The position numbers and the translations under genes were made by a program. Below the pieces are notes generated by a model. That model ran no database searches. It saw only the letters and a list, made by a program, of their open reading frames with translations, and was not told where the DNA came from. A stretch of 64,000 nucleotides of DNA from Chromatiaceae bacterium (GTDB taxonomy: Bacteria; Pseudomonadota; Gammaproteobacteria; Chromatiales; Chromatiaceae), in assembly GCA_007693535.1 (NCBI GenBank), contig REDK01000120.1:1-64000 (forward strand), written 5' to 3'. Shown one piece after another: positions 38,528 through 47,952 of this stretch (within the stretch, counting starts at the first letter, position 1; each line of letters starts with the position of its first letter).

Positions 38528-39211
38528 ATGCCGATCGTGCCCCGTTCGCTGCCGCCGTTGCTGTTGCTCATGGCGCTCTGTACGCCGCTGGCCGCAACCG
38601 AGACCCGTTACGTCACCGATCAACACGAGTTTCATCTGCGTGCGGGCGAGAGTACCCGCTATCGCATCCTGCGGACCCTGCCGAGTGGCACGCCGCTGGC
38701 CGTGCTCGATATCAATCAACGGACCGGCTATGCCCATGTGCGCACCGAAGACGGGGTGACCGGCTACATTATGACCCGTTATTTGCAGGAAGATCCGGCG
38801 GCCCGGGAGGCGCTGGAGACCATGCGCGAGCGCCTCGAAGAGATCAAGCAGGCACCGGACCAGCTTGCCGCCCGACTCGGGGAATTGCAGAGCGAATACG
38901 AGCAACTCAGCAATGCGCAGCGGGCGCTGCAGCGGGAGAAGGACCTGCTGGAACAGGAACTGGCTGAGATCCGCCATGCGTCGGCAGATGTGATGCGCAT
39001 CGATCGCGAGCGCCAGGACTATCAGGACAAGGTGGCGCAGTTGCGGGTCGAGACCGATACATTGCGCCAGGCCAACCTAGCCCTGTCCAATCGTGATCAT
39101 CAGCAGTGGTTCCTGATCGGTGCCGGAACCCTGGTTGGCGGCGTCCTGCTCGGTCTGATCCTGCCCAATCTGCGCTTGCGCCGTCGGCGCAGTTCCTGGG
39201 GTTCGCTCTGA
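38528..39211 (+). CDS. SH3 domain and coiled-coil envelope protein (YgiM/TIGR04211 type)
   Basis: The 227-residue precursor has a signal peptide (PPLLLLMALCTPLAA), an SH3b domain (residues about 25-85, EFHLRAGESTRYRILRTLPSGTPLAVLDI) and a long coiled coil (about 90-190). It ends in a C-terminal membrane anchor, WFLIGAGTLVGGVLLGLILP, and a basic tail. This matches the TIGR04211/YgiM architecture. The ATG at 38528 follows GGATCAGG; the ORF-track start at 38489 adds unneeded residues. Function not known; the SH3b part may bind peptidoglycan. Confidence 0.85.
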   Translation: MPIVPRSLPPLLLLMALCTPLAATETRYVTDQHEFHLRAGESTRYRILRTLPSGTPLAVLDINQRTGYAHVRTEDGVTGYIMTRYLQEDPAAREALETMRERLEEIKQAPDQLAARLGELQSEYEQLSNAQRALQREKDLLEQELAEIRHASADVMRIDRERQDYQDKVAQLRVETDTLRQANLALSNRDHQQWFLIGAGTLVGGVLLGLILPNLRLRRRRSSWGSL

Positions 39212-39231
39212 GCCCTGTCCTGGACGGCGGG

Positions 39232-39510
39232 CTAGCTCGCCACCTCCTCCCGGGCGCGCTCGAACCAGGCGACGATCTGCTTCAGGTGGGCCTCGCCATA
39301 GGAGGCGACAAAGCGGCGGGTCTCTTCCAATCCTGGGTCCGATAGGATGCGCAGGCGGTGGTCGATGTAGTCACGGGTCAGTGGAATCGCACATTTGTGC
39401 TCGATGCAGTCACGCCAGCCGTCATAGTCCCGTGGCAGGACGGTATCGAGCCGGTCGGCGTGGTCCGGGACATGGTCTGGAGTGCGGTCATTCGGTGTAT
39501 GGCGGGGCAT
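39232..39510 (-). CDS. conserved-looking hypothetical protein (92 aa)
   Basis: I cannot name it. The sequence PRDYDGWRDCIEHKCAIPLTRDYIDHRLRILSDPGLEETRRFV is well-behaved helical protein with two cysteines in the CIEHKC spacing. It has no signal peptide or membrane segment, and the region has good coding character relative to the opposite strand. It lies between an SH3 protein and the COG0523 GTPase gene on the same strand as the latter. Confidence 0.65.
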   Translation of the reverse strand: MPRHTPNDRTPDHVPDHADRLDTVLPRDYDGWRDCIEHKCAIPLTRDYIDHRLRILSDPGLEETRRFVASYGEAHLKQIVAWFERAREEVAS

Positions 39511-39589
39511 ACCGTGTTACCTGCGGTGGCTGCTGGCGGCTCGCGGGGCAGCGTTGCACTGCCCTCCCTGCTGTCGTCTCGCAGTGCGC

Positions 39590-40825
39590 TCAATCGTCCG
39601 CGCCGTGCTGCCAGTCCGGGAAGGGGTCGGGCAGGTGGCGCCAGTGTGACGGTCCGGCCGCAAACTCCTCCTCATCGAGCAGACAGGCGTCGAGCCGCGC
39701 GGTCATCGCGGCCGGGTCCAGGTGCTGGCCGATGAAAACGAATTCCTGGCGGCGATCGCCGTACGGACCGTCGAACTCGGCCTCAATGCGCGCCCGCTGG
39801 TCGGCATCTGCGGGCCAGTGCGCGGCTGGCACTGCTGCCCACCAGTAACCAGCCGCACCATGGCGTACCAGTCCCCCAGCCTGTGACCATTCACCGGCCA
39901 GATTCGGGCGTGTCGCCAGCCAGAAGAAGCCCTTGGAGCGCAGCAGATTGCCGGGCCAGTCCTGCTGCATCGCGGCATGCAGACGCGCCGGATGAAAGGG
40001 GCGCCGGGCACGGTAGACGAAGCTGGAGACGCCGTATTCCTCGGTCTCCGGGGTGTGCGTGCCGCGCAGTTCTGCCAACCAGCCCGGCGCCTGGGCAGCC
40101 CGGGAGAAATCGAAGTGCCCGGTGTCGAGCACGGCCTCCAGCGGCACCTCACAGAAGCTGGTGGCGAAGATGTGAGCCTGCCGATTGAGTTGGCGCAGCG
40201 CATGTTCCAGCTGTTGCCGGTCAGCGCTGCTGACCAGGTCGGCCTTGTTCAACAGGATCACATCGGCAAATTCCACCTGATCGACTAGCAGCTCCGAGAG
40301 GGTGCGCCGATCATCCGCACCCAGGGATTCGCCGCGCGCGGCGAGGTCTTCGCCAGCATCGAGGTCGCGCGGGAAGTTCACCGCATCCACCACCGTGACC
40401 ATGGTGTCCAGACGCGCCAGGTCGCCCAGGCTGCTGCCCTCGGCATCACGAAAGGTGAAGGTCTCGGCTACCGGCAGGGGCTCGGAGATGCCGGTAGATT
40501 CGATCACCAGTTGATCAAAGCGCCCGGAGCGGGCCAGCGCCGCGACCTCGATCAGTAGATCTTCGCGCAAGGTGCAGCAGATACAGCCGTTGCTCATCTC
40601 CACCAACCGCTCTTCAGCATGATTCAGAGTCACCTCGTTGCGTACCAGGGCGGCATCGATGTTGACCTCGGACATGTCGTTGACGATGACGGCAATGCGC
40701 CGGCCGGCGCGGTTGTTGAGGATGCGGTTGAGCAACGTGGTCTTGCCGGTACCGAGGAAGCCGGACAGCACCGTGACCGGCAGCCGGTGGTCGGCCCCGA
40801 CAGGGGCTTGGGTCGAATCAGCCAT
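39590..40825 (-). CDS. COG0523 GTPase, zinc metallochaperone (ZigA/YjiA type)
   Basis: A G3E-family GTPase thought to deliver zinc to client proteins under starvation. The 411-residue protein has the P-loop [13 protein letters not shown], the metal-binding CXCC motif in [11 protein letters not shown], an [11 protein letters not shown] switch region, NKADLV and a C-terminal CobW domain ([11 protein letters not shown]). ATG 40825 follows AGGAG. The genes upstream are two DUF1826 paralogues and a divergent DksA2-type gene, both typical of Zur regulons, which supports the zinc role. Confidence 0.85.
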   Translation of the reverse strand: MADSTQAPVGADHRLPVTVLSGFLGTGKTTLLNRILNNRAGRRIAVIVNDMSEVNIDAALVRNEVTLNHAEERLVEMSNGCICCTLREDLLIEVAALARSGRFDQLVIESTGISEPLPVAETFTFRDAEGSSLGDLARLDTMVTVVDAVNFPRDLDAGEDLAARGESLGADDRRTLSELLVDQVEFADVILLNKADLVSSADRQQLEHALRQLNRQAHIFATSFCEVPLEAVLDTGHFDFSRAAQAPGWLAELRGTHTPETEEYGVSSFVYRARRPFHPARLHAAMQQDWPGNLLRSKGFFWLATRPNLAGEWSQAGGLVRHGAAGYWWAAVPAAHWPADADQRARIEAEFDGPYGDRRQEFVFIGQHLDPAAMTARLDACLLDEEEFAAGPSHWRHLPDPFPDWQHGADD

Positions 40826-40883
40826 GGGAATCTCCTGCAGGCTTGGAAACGGCAATGTTGGGAAGGGGGCGCCTGGGATCTGG

Positions 40884-41591
40884 TCAGTCTCGCCACAGGG
40901 CATCGAGGGCGACCAGGACGCGGGGACCGGTCCCGGCGGCGGGCATCGGCGACCGATGGATGACGCCGCGCCCCTGGTTGCCCTGCCAGGCACTGCCCTT
41001 GAGCAGACAGATGTCGCCGGTGCCAGCCGCGCCGCTGGGGGAGCGGCCGGTAGTGGCGGCACCCAGCCGGTCGCGGTCGATACCGCGGTCGTCGAGCCAT
41101 TCGGTCCCAGGACCGCGATAGCTGCACAGCAGGCGGATGCCGGTGTGATCGACATGCCAGCCGGGGCACATGGCGCGATCGAGGACCTCCAGGCGCAGAC
41201 CGATGGCCGGGCAGCCAAGCAGGTCGCCATAGAGTTCCATCAGCCACGCAAGATCGGCTGCCAAGGCTGGCCGGGCAGGCAGTCGCGCCTGCAGATGGGG
41301 GCCGGGCGTGGTCGCATCGCGGCCGACCAGCACCAGTCGCAACCGAGGGAGAGGCGGGCGCTGCGTGGTGTGAGCTGGTGCCGTGGCCGTGGCCGGCTCC
41401 AGTTCGCGTACCAGGGTCGGCGGCAGCCGGCGTGGATGGCTGCAAAACTGCACCGTGGGCGTGAAGATGGCGACCAGATCGACCAGGCGTTGCGCCTTGA
41501 TCGCGCTGGGGGAGGAACCCTCCGGGATCGTCGCCGGCAGCGCCAACACTGCCGCGCGCCGCCCGGCCTGTGCTGGAGCGGGCTCAGACAT
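40884..41591 (-). CDS. DUF1826 protein, first of a tandem pair
   Basis: A 235-residue DUF1826 protein. Conserved parts are the [25 protein letters not shown] block and the C-terminal [18 protein letters not shown]...RVLVALD. The H-x-D followed later by H and R recalls the facial triad of Fe(II)/2-oxoglutarate oxygenases, which I offer only as inference. Known gene neighbourhoods place DUF1826 in zinc-starvation (Zur) regulons. It overlaps the second copy by 8 bp. The ORF-track reading of 42215-40884 is a run-on, so I take ATG 41591. Confidence 0.75.
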   Translation of the reverse strand: MSEPAPAQAGRRAAVLALPATIPEGSSPSAIKAQRLVDLVAIFTPTVQFCSHPRRLPPTLVRELEPATATAPAHTTQRPPLPRLRLVLVGRDATTPGPHLQARLPARPALAADLAWLMELYGDLLGCPAIGLRLEVLDRAMCPGWHVDHTGIRLLCSYRGPGTEWLDDRGIDRDRLGAATTGRSPSGAAGTGDICLLKGSAWQGNQGRGVIHRSPMPAAGTGPRVLVALDALWRD

Positions 41592-42318
41592 CGAGGCAGA
41601 ACAGCAGGCGTGCCATCCCCGCCGCTGGTGGCGAACGGTGGACCTGCCCGCACCCCTGATTGCCGGGATAGCGTTCGCCCTTGAGCAGACCGACCCAACA
41701 GGTGTCCAGCCGCTCAGGGTTGCCTGTGCGCAGGATACGATCGTTCGGTTGGTGATCATACAGGGCGCGGCGATCAACCTGTGCGTGCCCAAGCCACTCG
41801 GTGCCCGGCCCGCGATAGGTGCAAAGCAGCCGCAGTTGAGACTGGTCGACATGAAAACGCGGGCAGCTGGTGCCGGTGATGACCTCCAGTCGCAGCCCGA
41901 TCGGCGCCGGCTCGGGCAGGTCCCGGGCCAGGCTGCAGAAGGTCCAGGCGAGGGCGGCCATATCCGCCACCAACGGGGCGATGCGGTCCAGGTTCGCCGA
42001 CGCAAGGCCATGGGCAACCAGCAGATCGGCGATGACAGTGCGGGGATCGGCGGTGGCCAAAGGCGCGCGCAGGCTGGTGCCCTCGGGGTCTGCCGATCGT
42101 GTTGCCAGCGCCGTGCAGAGCTGATCGGCAGCCGCGCCCAAGGCAGGTGACGGCGGCCGGTACCAGATCGCAATGCCGGTGCCCGGCTGATGGATGCTGG
42201 TGAGTATCCCGGCATCGGCGGCGCCCCAGGCGGTTGCGCTGCTCCCGGTCAGCGGGTGATGTCGGGTATGGTGACCCGGGTAACGGGGGCTGGCCATTGG
42301 CCTGAAACCTGTGTCCAT
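41584..42318 (-). CDS. DUF1826 protein, second of a tandem pair
   Basis: The 244-residue paralogue shares [26 protein letters not shown] and [34 protein letters not shown] with the downstream copy, including the H-x-D and HRSP residues. The N-terminus differs. Both are expressed leftward from a region facing the dksA2-like gene. ATG 42318 is the ORF-track start; ATG 42297 is an alternative. Confidence 0.75.
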   Translation of the reverse strand: MDTGFRPMASPRYPGHHTRHHPLTGSSATAWGAADAGILTSIHQPGTGIAIWYRPPSPALGAAADQLCTALATRSADPEGTSLRAPLATADPRTVIADLLVAHGLASANLDRIAPLVADMAALAWTFCSLARDLPEPAPIGLRLEVITGTSCPRFHVDQSQLRLLCTYRGPGTEWLGHAQVDRRALYDHQPNDRILRTGNPERLDTCWVGLLKGERYPGNQGCGQVHRSPPAAGMARLLFCLDV

Positions 42319-42367
42319 CGTACTGCGAAACGGGCATCGTGTGGGCGAGCTGCGAAGGCTGACTACG

Positions 42368-42390
42368 TTATGTTATATCGTTTGGAAGAA
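42368..42390. promoter_or_regulatory. possible Zur half-site
   Basis: ATGTTATA (42371-42378) matches one half of the Escherichia coli-type Zur consensus and lies between the divergent DUF1826 and dksA2-like genes, but the second half (TATAACAT) is poorly kept. Low confidence. Confidence 0.25.
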
Positions 42391-42501
42391 ATGCAATATC
42401 CAGGTTGCCGCGGCCTGGTAGGTCTCTGCTAATCTCGCCGGCTCGCCGTCATCCGGGGCGCCGCCGGCCGCGCGCTCCACGTTCATCCGAGGTTGCTTGT
42501 C

Positions 42502-42930
42502 ATGTCCGATCAAGATCCCCTCCCTCCAGACTATCGGCCGGCTGCCGACGAGGAGTACATGAGCCCGCGCCAACTTGCCTACTTTCAGCGCAAGCTGCTG
42601 GATTGGCGCGATGCGCTGTTGGAGGAGTCCGAACAGACCCTGCTGGAGTTGCGCGACGAGAGCCATCACGAGGTCGGCGATGAGGCTGACCGCGCCAGTC
42701 GCGAGGCCAACCAGACCCTGGATCTGCGGACCCGCGATCGCTACCGAAAGCTGCTACGCAAGATTGACGCGGCACTGACGCGGATCGCCGATGGCAGCTA
42801 CGGCTTCTGTGAGGAGACCGGCGAGCCGATCGGTCTGGCCCGGCTGGAGGCGCGCCCGATCGCAACCCTGTGCCTGGATGCCCAGCAACGCCGCGAGGTG
42901 CGCGAGCGCCAGATTGGTGGCTGGCATTAG
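42502..42930 (+). CDS. DksA-family RNA polymerase regulator with degenerate zinc finger (DksA2 type)
   Basis: A 142-residue coiled-coil secondary-channel factor that should act with ppGpp. The tip has DEADRAS (residues about 60-66), equivalent to the DxxDxA motif. The finger reads GFCEETGEPIGLARLEARPIATLCLDAQQR: only Cys103 and Cys124 of the four zinc cysteines remain (T106 and A127 replace the others). This matches DksA2 paralogues that work without zinc, so a zinc-starvation role is likely. ATG 42502 has GAGG 9 nt upstream. It is divergent from the DUF1826 genes. Confidence 0.85.
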   Translation: MSDQDPLPPDYRPAADEEYMSPRQLAYFQRKLLDWRDALLEESEQTLLELRDESHHEVGDEADRASREANQTLDLRTRDRYRKLLRKIDAALTRIADGSYGFCEETGEPIGLARLEARPIATLCLDAQQRREVRERQIGGWH

Positions 42931-43027
42931 GGCGCGCCGCGCCCGTTCGCAGCCCGGGTTGTCAAGGTCTGCGGGAGGCCAGGCCGGCAGGTCCTCTTGG
43001 TGGGGGTTCCTTTGGCAGACTCGGGAA

Positions 43028-43525
43028 TCAGTCCGGATCAGTCCGCGCTGGTTCCCACTGTGCCGCGGCTTCGGCGTCGCTGTCGCGGGCTGTCACCCAG
43101 CGGGCGCCGGTCGCGGTCTCTTCCCGTTTCCAGAACGGGGCGCGGGTCTTCAAGTAATCGATCAGGAACTCGCAGGCGCGAAAGGCCTCGCCGCGGTGGT
43201 GGCTGGTCACGGCTACCAGCACGATCGGTTCCCCCGGCAGCAGACGGCCCACCCGATGCACGATGCGGATGCCGTCGAGTACCCAGCGCGCCGCGGCCGC
43301 GCGGGCAATTGCGGCCAGGGCGCGCTCGGTCATACCCGGATAGTGCTCCAGGGTCATCGCATGCACCGGGCCGTCCTCGGCAAAGTCCCGCATCTGGCCG
43401 ACGAAGGCGACCATGGCACCGATCCGGGTGCTGTCGCGGCGCAACGCGTCCTGCTCGGCGGCGGGGTCGAAAGGCGTAGCCTGCACGCGGATATCAAAGT
43501 GGCGGGTTGGGGTAGCGTTGGACAT
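43028..43525 (-). CDS. moaE: molybdopterin synthase catalytic subunit
   Basis: It joins sulfur from MoaD to precursor Z to make molybdopterin. The 165-residue protein has GAMVAFVGQMRDFAEDG, LEHYPGMTERAL, RIVHRVGRLLPGE, and EFLIDYLKTRAPFWKREE with the catalytic lysines. The ORF is open to 43996, but the family begins at MSNATPTRHFDIRV, so the start is ATG 43525. No moaD or moaC is adjacent, so the rest of the pathway must lie elsewhere. Confidence 0.93.
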   Translation of the reverse strand: MSNATPTRHFDIRVQATPFDPAAEQDALRRDSTRIGAMVAFVGQMRDFAEDGPVHAMTLEHYPGMTERALAAIARAAAARWVLDGIRIVHRVGRLLPGEPIVLVAVTSHHRGEAFRACEFLIDYLKTRAPFWKREETATGARWVTARDSDAEAAAQWEPARTDPD

Positions 43526-43671
43526 CTGGTCTGACCTCGAGACGGCGGTAGGACTTGGGTGCGCTCCTGGTAACGGCAGCAGTGCCGCGGTCGCCACCGA
43601 CAGCCCGGGCGGTCTGACGCCTTTGGCAGCGCCCATCCTGTCCTCGGTCTCAACCCGCGGAGCGATCGGCG

Positions 43672-43923
43672 ATGGTTTCAACGCGAACGCGGCTCTGCCG
43701 GTGGCCACGCCAGGCACTGAACTGGCTGTGCGGCGGGCGGGCGGACTATCGCGCCTTTCAGGCACGTCGGGCCAGCCGAGCCTATCGTGCCAACCGGAGC
43801 CTGTGCCTGCTAGTCTGGGGCGCAGCCGCAGCCCTGCTGCTGCTATGCGGGGGTGCCGGCTGTCTGCTGCTGCTCTTGCTGACCGCGACCCTGCTCTGCT
43901 TCGCCCTGCTCGACCCGGACTGA
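43672..43923 (+). CDS. small membrane protein (83 aa)
   Basis: A basic N-terminal half (RADYRAFQARRASRAYRANRS) precedes one or two membrane segments (LCLLVWGAAAALLLLCGGAGCLLLLLLTATLLCFALL). No family recognised. It is located between moaE and an APC permease. The Arg-rich first half and lack of a strong ribosome site keep the confidence low. Confidence 0.35.
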   Translation: MVSTRTRLCRWPRQALNWLCGGRADYRAFQARRASRAYRANRSLCLLVWGAAAALLLLCGGAGCLLLLLLTATLLCFALLDPD

Positions 43924-44016
43924 GCAGCGCGCGGCCCCTCACGCCACTGACGGCGGCGATCCGCGCTGCTGCCCGCGTTGCCAGGTGCCGGTTCAACGTG
44001 TCTGCAACCGGAATCG

Positions 44017-45363
44017 ATGCCGCCTGATCCAGCCCTCAAATCCGCGGCTGTCAGCGCCGCTGGTGGTGGGCCACGGCCATTCCTAGACCTGCGTGCCGCC
44101 ACCTTGCTGGTAATCGCCAACATGATCGGCACCGGCGTCTTCACCACCCTGGGCCTGCAAGCGGCAGCGGTGCCGGATGCCCCAGCGCTCCTGTTGCTAT
44201 GGCTGCTTGGCGGCATCGTCGCCCTGTGCGGCGCCCTATCTTATGCCGAACTGGCGGCGGCCTTGCCCGATTCCGGCGGCGAATACCATTTCATCTCGCG
44301 CATCTACGGGCCACGGCTCGGCACCATCGCCGGCTGGCTCTCGCTTATCGTTGGCTTCGGTGCCCCCGTCGCGCTAGCTGCCATGGCCTGCGGGCGCTAC
44401 TTGGCGGTCGCGTTGCCGCTGCCCCCGCTGTGGCTGGCACTTGGCGCGGTCACGCTAGTTGCCGCGATACATGCCCTCGATCTTGACCTGGGGCGGCGTT
44501 TCCAGGTCATCGCGACCCTCCTCAAGCTGGCCCTGATCCTACTGCTCATCCTTGCCGGGATGCTGATGCCGCCGGTGCCGGGCGCGCTGCCCCTGCAGCC
44601 GTCGCGCGCAACCCTGAGTGCGATCGCCTCCGCCCCCTTCGCCCTCGCTGTGATCTACGTCTCCTACGCCTATTCCGGCTGGAATGCGGCCACTTATGTC
44701 AGCGCCGAGGTCCGCCGACCACGACAGACCGTGCCGCGCGCCCTGGCGCTGGGCACAGCACTGGTCACACTCCTGTATATGCTCCTCAATCTGTCCTTTC
44801 TGCGCCAGATTCCGGCGGGAGAACTGCCGGGAACCGTCGAGGTGGGGGCAGCGGCGGCGGTGCGCTTGTTCGGGGTTGCCGGTAGCCAACTGGTGAGCGT
44901 GGCCCTGGGCATGCTGCTGATCTCCAGCCTGAGCGCGATGCTGCTAGCAGGGCCGCGGGTGCTCGATCGCATGGCCGAGGACTGGCCGGGGCTGCGCCCT
45001 TTCAGTGCGCGTAATCGTCGCGGCGCACCATTCCGGGCTGTCCTGTCGTTGTGGCTGTTGGCGAGCGCGATGATCCTGACCGATTCCTTTGCCGCAGTGC
45101 TGGGTGCGGCTGGCTTCACGTTGGGGCTGTCGGCCTTGCTCACCGTGGTCGGGGTCATGCGTCTGCGCCGCCAGGAGCCCGCCCTGCCGCGCCCCTATCG
45201 GATCCCCTGGTATCCACTCCCGCCGCTGCTGTTTGCGCTGGTCTCGGTGCTGAGCCTAGGGGTGGTAGCAACCGCGCAGCCGCTGCCGGTCGGCGCCGGG
45301 CTCGCGTTGCTCTTTTTCCTATGGCTGGGGTTGGCTATTTTCGACAGGCGGGCAGCGCGCTAG
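44017..45363 (+). CDS. APC-family amino acid permease
   Basis: A 448-residue inner-membrane transporter with about 12 membrane segments. The first helix carries LVIANMIGTGVFTTLG, matching the APC G-x-G-x-F unwound substrate site, and SYAELAAALPDSGGEYHFI is the conserved loop after helix 2. The C-terminal loop RPYRIPWYPLPPLLF is typical. The substrate is unknown; cationic or neutral amino acid or polyamine is likely. ATG 44017 is the family-like start; it has only a weak CGGA upstream. Confidence 0.85.
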   Translation: MPPDPALKSAAVSAAGGGPRPFLDLRAATLLVIANMIGTGVFTTLGLQAAAVPDAPALLLLWLLGGIVALCGALSYAELAAALPDSGGEYHFISRIYGPRLGTIAGWLSLIVGFGAPVALAAMACGRYLAVALPLPPLWLALGAVTLVAAIHALDLDLGRRFQVIATLLKLALILLLILAGMLMPPVPGALPLQPSRATLSAIASAPFALAVIYVSYAYSGWNAATYVSAEVRRPRQTVPRALALGTALVTLLYMLLNLSFLRQIPAGELPGTVEVGAAAAVRLFGVAGSQLVSVALGMLLISSLSAMLLAGPRVLDRMAEDWPGLRPFSARNRRGAPFRAVLSLWLLASAMILTDSFAAVLGAAGFTLGLSALLTVVGVMRLRRQEPALPRPYRIPWYPLPPLLFALVSVLSLGVVATAQPLPVGAGLALLFFLWLGLAIFDRRAAR

Positions 45364-45795
45364 ACTTGGGCCAACCGCCCCCACCGGCAATCGTACTGCA
45401 TGTCCAGTCGGCGGGGCCCGGTGGGTTCGGATTGCCAGGCCAACCGCTGGGCCGGTCACGCATGCTGACAGACCACTCGGCAGATCGTCCGGCCGGCAGG
45501 GCCGCAATTGCGGCCAGATCGGGACGTCTCGGCAGGGCTGCCGAGAAGGAACCCGGCGCGAGGTGCTTGTTCTAATCACCCGGGGTCCTGCCATCTTGGC
45601 TGCCCGGCTGCGCCCGGCGCGCCGTCTTCGTCATCAGCAAAGCAACAATGTCTCGGGCCGCGGCGGGTACCGATGACGCGACCAGCGGCGGGGCCGTAGG
45701 TGCAACCCGCGTGCCGTCGGTCACGATCCGCATAACAATGGTGCAAGTTCAGGCGGCTAGCACCAGCATATGGCAAGCCTCGGTTTTTCCCGGCC

Positions 45796-45817
45796 ATGGC
45801 CGGTCACGACCGGCCAT
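45796..45817. repeat. inverted repeat ATGGCCGGTC-AC-GACCGGCCAT
   Basis: Two perfect 10-base arms separated by 2 bases lie directly upstream of the candidate sigma-54 promoter of prkA. It could be an operator or a hairpin; there is no T-run. Confidence 0.7.
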
Positions 45818-45820
45818 CCA

Positions 45821-45836
45821 TGGCGCGGAGCTTGCT
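45821..45836 (+). promoter_or_regulatory. candidate sigma-54 (-24/-12) promoter of prkA-yeaH-ycgB
   Basis: TGGCGCG-GAGC-TTGCT fits the TGGCACG-N4-TTGCW consensus with one mismatch (A to G), keeping GG and GC at the right spacing. It is about 145 bp before the prkA start. Escherichia coli yeaGH is reported to depend on sigma-54 and NtrC, so a conserved mode is plausible. Confidence 0.5.
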
Positions 45837-45980
45837 AGAGGGGACCGTACACCACTTGCATAATCGGGTCGGTGCGGTCATCTGATTCTAAAGCGGGAGC
45901 GGGCCCCTGCTGGGGCGTTACGGCACCTGGCGCCCCGGTCCGCGGTCACCCGAATGCGTCCATCGAGAGAGGTATCCTGC

Positions 45981-47903
45981 ATGTCGATCTTCGAGCGCTA
46001 CCAGGCCAGGTACGAGTCCGCCCGCGAGGAGGACATGAGCCTGCACGAGTATCTCGATCTGTGCAAACGCGACCCCATGGCCTACGCTGGGGCCTCGCAG
46101 CGGCTGCTTGCCGCCATCGGCGAGCCGGAACTGATCGATACCCACGACGATCCGCGCCTCAGCCGCATCTTCCAGAACAAAGTCATCAAACGGTATCCCG
46201 CCTTCTCTGATTTCTTTGGCATGGAGGAGGCAATCGAGCATCTGGTCGCCTACCTGAAGCACGCCGCCCAGGGACTGGAAGAGAAGAAACAGATCCTATA
46301 TTTGCTCGGTCCGGTTGGCGGCGGCAAGTCGTCGCTGGCGGAAAAGCTCAAGGAACTGATGCAGCGTGTGCCATTCTATGCGATCAAAGGCTCGCCGGTC
46401 TTTGAATCTCCGCTCGGTCTGTTCTCCCCCGAGGAAGACGGCCCGATTCTAGAGGAAGACTACGGCATTCCTACGCGCTATCTGCGCAGCATCATGTCCC
46501 CCTGGGCAGTCAAGCGTCTGCAGGAATATAACGGCGATATTACTCAGTTCCGTGTGGTCAAGCTGTATCCGTCGATCTTGGAGCAGGTTGCGGTAGCGAA
46601 GACCGAGCCCGGTGACGAAAACAATCAGGACATCTCCTCACTGGTGGGCAAGGTCGACATTCGCCAACTGGAGCACTATGCCCAGAACGACGCCGACGCC
46701 TACAGCTATTCCGGCGCCCTCTGCCGCGCCAATCAGGGGTTGATGGAATTCGTCGAGATGTTCAAGGCACCGATCAAGGTGCTGCATCCATTGCTGACCG
46801 CGACCCAGGAAGGCAATTACAACGCGACCGAGGGACTGTCGGCGATCCCCTTCCAGGGTATTATTCTTGCCCACAGCAACGAGTCGGAATGGCAATCGTT
46901 CCGCAACAACAAAAATAACGAGGCCTTTCTCGATCGCGTTTTTATCGTTAAAGTGCCTTACTGCCTGCGTGTCAGCGAAGAGAAGCACATCTATGGCAAG
47001 CTGCTGCGCAATAGTTCGCTGAATCAGGCACCGTGCGCCCCTGGTACCCTTGAGATGATGTCCCAGTTCTCGGTGCTGACGCGTCTCAAAGATCCCGAAA
47101 ATTCCAGCATTTTCTCCAAAATGCGGGTCTACGATGGCGAGAACCTCAAGGATACCGACCCCAAGGCCAAGTCGGTGCAGGAGTATCGCGACTATGCTGG
47201 CGTCGACGAGGGCATGACCGGGATCTCGACCCGCTTCGCATTCAAGATCCTGTCGCAGGTCTTCAACTTCGATCATACCGAGGTCGCGGCCAACCCGGTG
47301 CATCTGCTCTATGTGCTGGAGAAGCAGATTGTGCGCGAGCATCTGCCGCCGGAGGTGCAGGACCGCTACCTTGGCTTCATCAAGCAGTACCTGGCGCCGC
47401 GCTATGCCGAGTTTATCGGCAAGGAACTGCAGACCGCCTATCTCGAATCCTACTCCGAGTACGGCCAGAACATCTTTGACCGCTACGTGATCTATGCCGA
47501 CTTCTGGATTCAGGATCAGGAGTATCGCGATCCCGATACCGGCGAGATGATGAACCGCGGAGCCCTAAACGAAGAACTGGAGAAGATCGAGAAGCCCGCC
47601 GGCATCTCCAATCCCAAGGATTTCCGCAACGAGATTGTGAACTTCGTGCTTCGCGCGCGTGCCAACAACAACGGGGCCAATCCGCGCTGGACCAGTTACG
47701 AAAAGCTGCGGGTGGTCATCGAGAAGAAGATGTTCTCCAACACCGAGGAACTACTGCCGGTGATCTCCTTCAATGCCAAGGCCTCCGCCGACGAGAAGAA
47801 GAAGCACGAGCAGTTTGTCGACCGGATGGTGGAGAAGGGCTACACGCCGAAGCAAGTCCGATTGCTGTCGGAATGGTATCTGCGGGTACGCAAATCGCAA
47901 TGA
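45981..47903 (+). CDS. prkA: PrkA-family serine protein kinase / AAA+ ATPase
   Basis: The 640-residue protein has a PrkA AAA domain with Walker A LLGPVGGGKSS (around residues 109-118), the SPEEDGPILEEDYGIP region and a C-terminal PrkA kinase-like domain. It is orthologous to Escherichia coli YeaG, linked to nutrient starvation. ATG 45981 has GAGAGAGG about 9 nt upstream; the ORF-track start at 45954 is not needed. It heads a three-gene operon with yeaH and ycgB. Confidence 0.95.
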   Translation: MSIFERYQARYESAREEDMSLHEYLDLCKRDPMAYAGASQRLLAAIGEPELIDTHDDPRLSRIFQNKVIKRYPAFSDFFGMEEAIEHLVAYLKHAAQGLEEKKQILYLLGPVGGGKSSLAEKLKELMQRVPFYAIKGSPVFESPLGLFSPEEDGPILEEDYGIPTRYLRSIMSPWAVKRLQEYNGDITQFRVVKLYPSILEQVAVAKTEPGDENNQDISSLVGKVDIRQLEHYAQNDADAYSYSGALCRANQGLMEFVEMFKAPIKVLHPLLTATQEGNYNATEGLSAIPFQGIILAHSNESEWQSFRNNKNNEAFLDRVFIVKVPYCLRVSEEKHIYGKLLRNSSLNQAPCAPGTLEMMSQFSVLTRLKDPENSSIFSKMRVYDGENLKDTDPKAKSVQEYRDYAGVDEGMTGISTRFAFKILSQVFNFDHTEVAANPVHLLYVLEKQIVREHLPPEVQDRYLGFIKQYLAPRYAEFIGKELQTAYLESYSEYGQNIFDRYVIYADFWIQDQEYRDPDTGEMMNRGALNEELEKIEKPAGISNPKDFRNEIVNFVLRARANNNGANPRWTSYEKLRVVIEKKMFSNTEELLPVISFNAKASADEKKKHEQFVDRMVEKGYTPKQVRLLSEWYLRVRKSQ

Positions 47904-47952
47904 CGCCGGGTGGGCGGTGCAGGGCCGGCGGCCACCTGGCGGCCGGCGGCAA

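Larger units (their letters stand above)
45364..45980. other. 617-bp region upstream of prkA
   Basis: No supported ORF. It contains the perfect inverted repeat at 45796-45817 and a candidate sigma-54 promoter at 45821-45836, both described separately. Confidence 0.55.
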
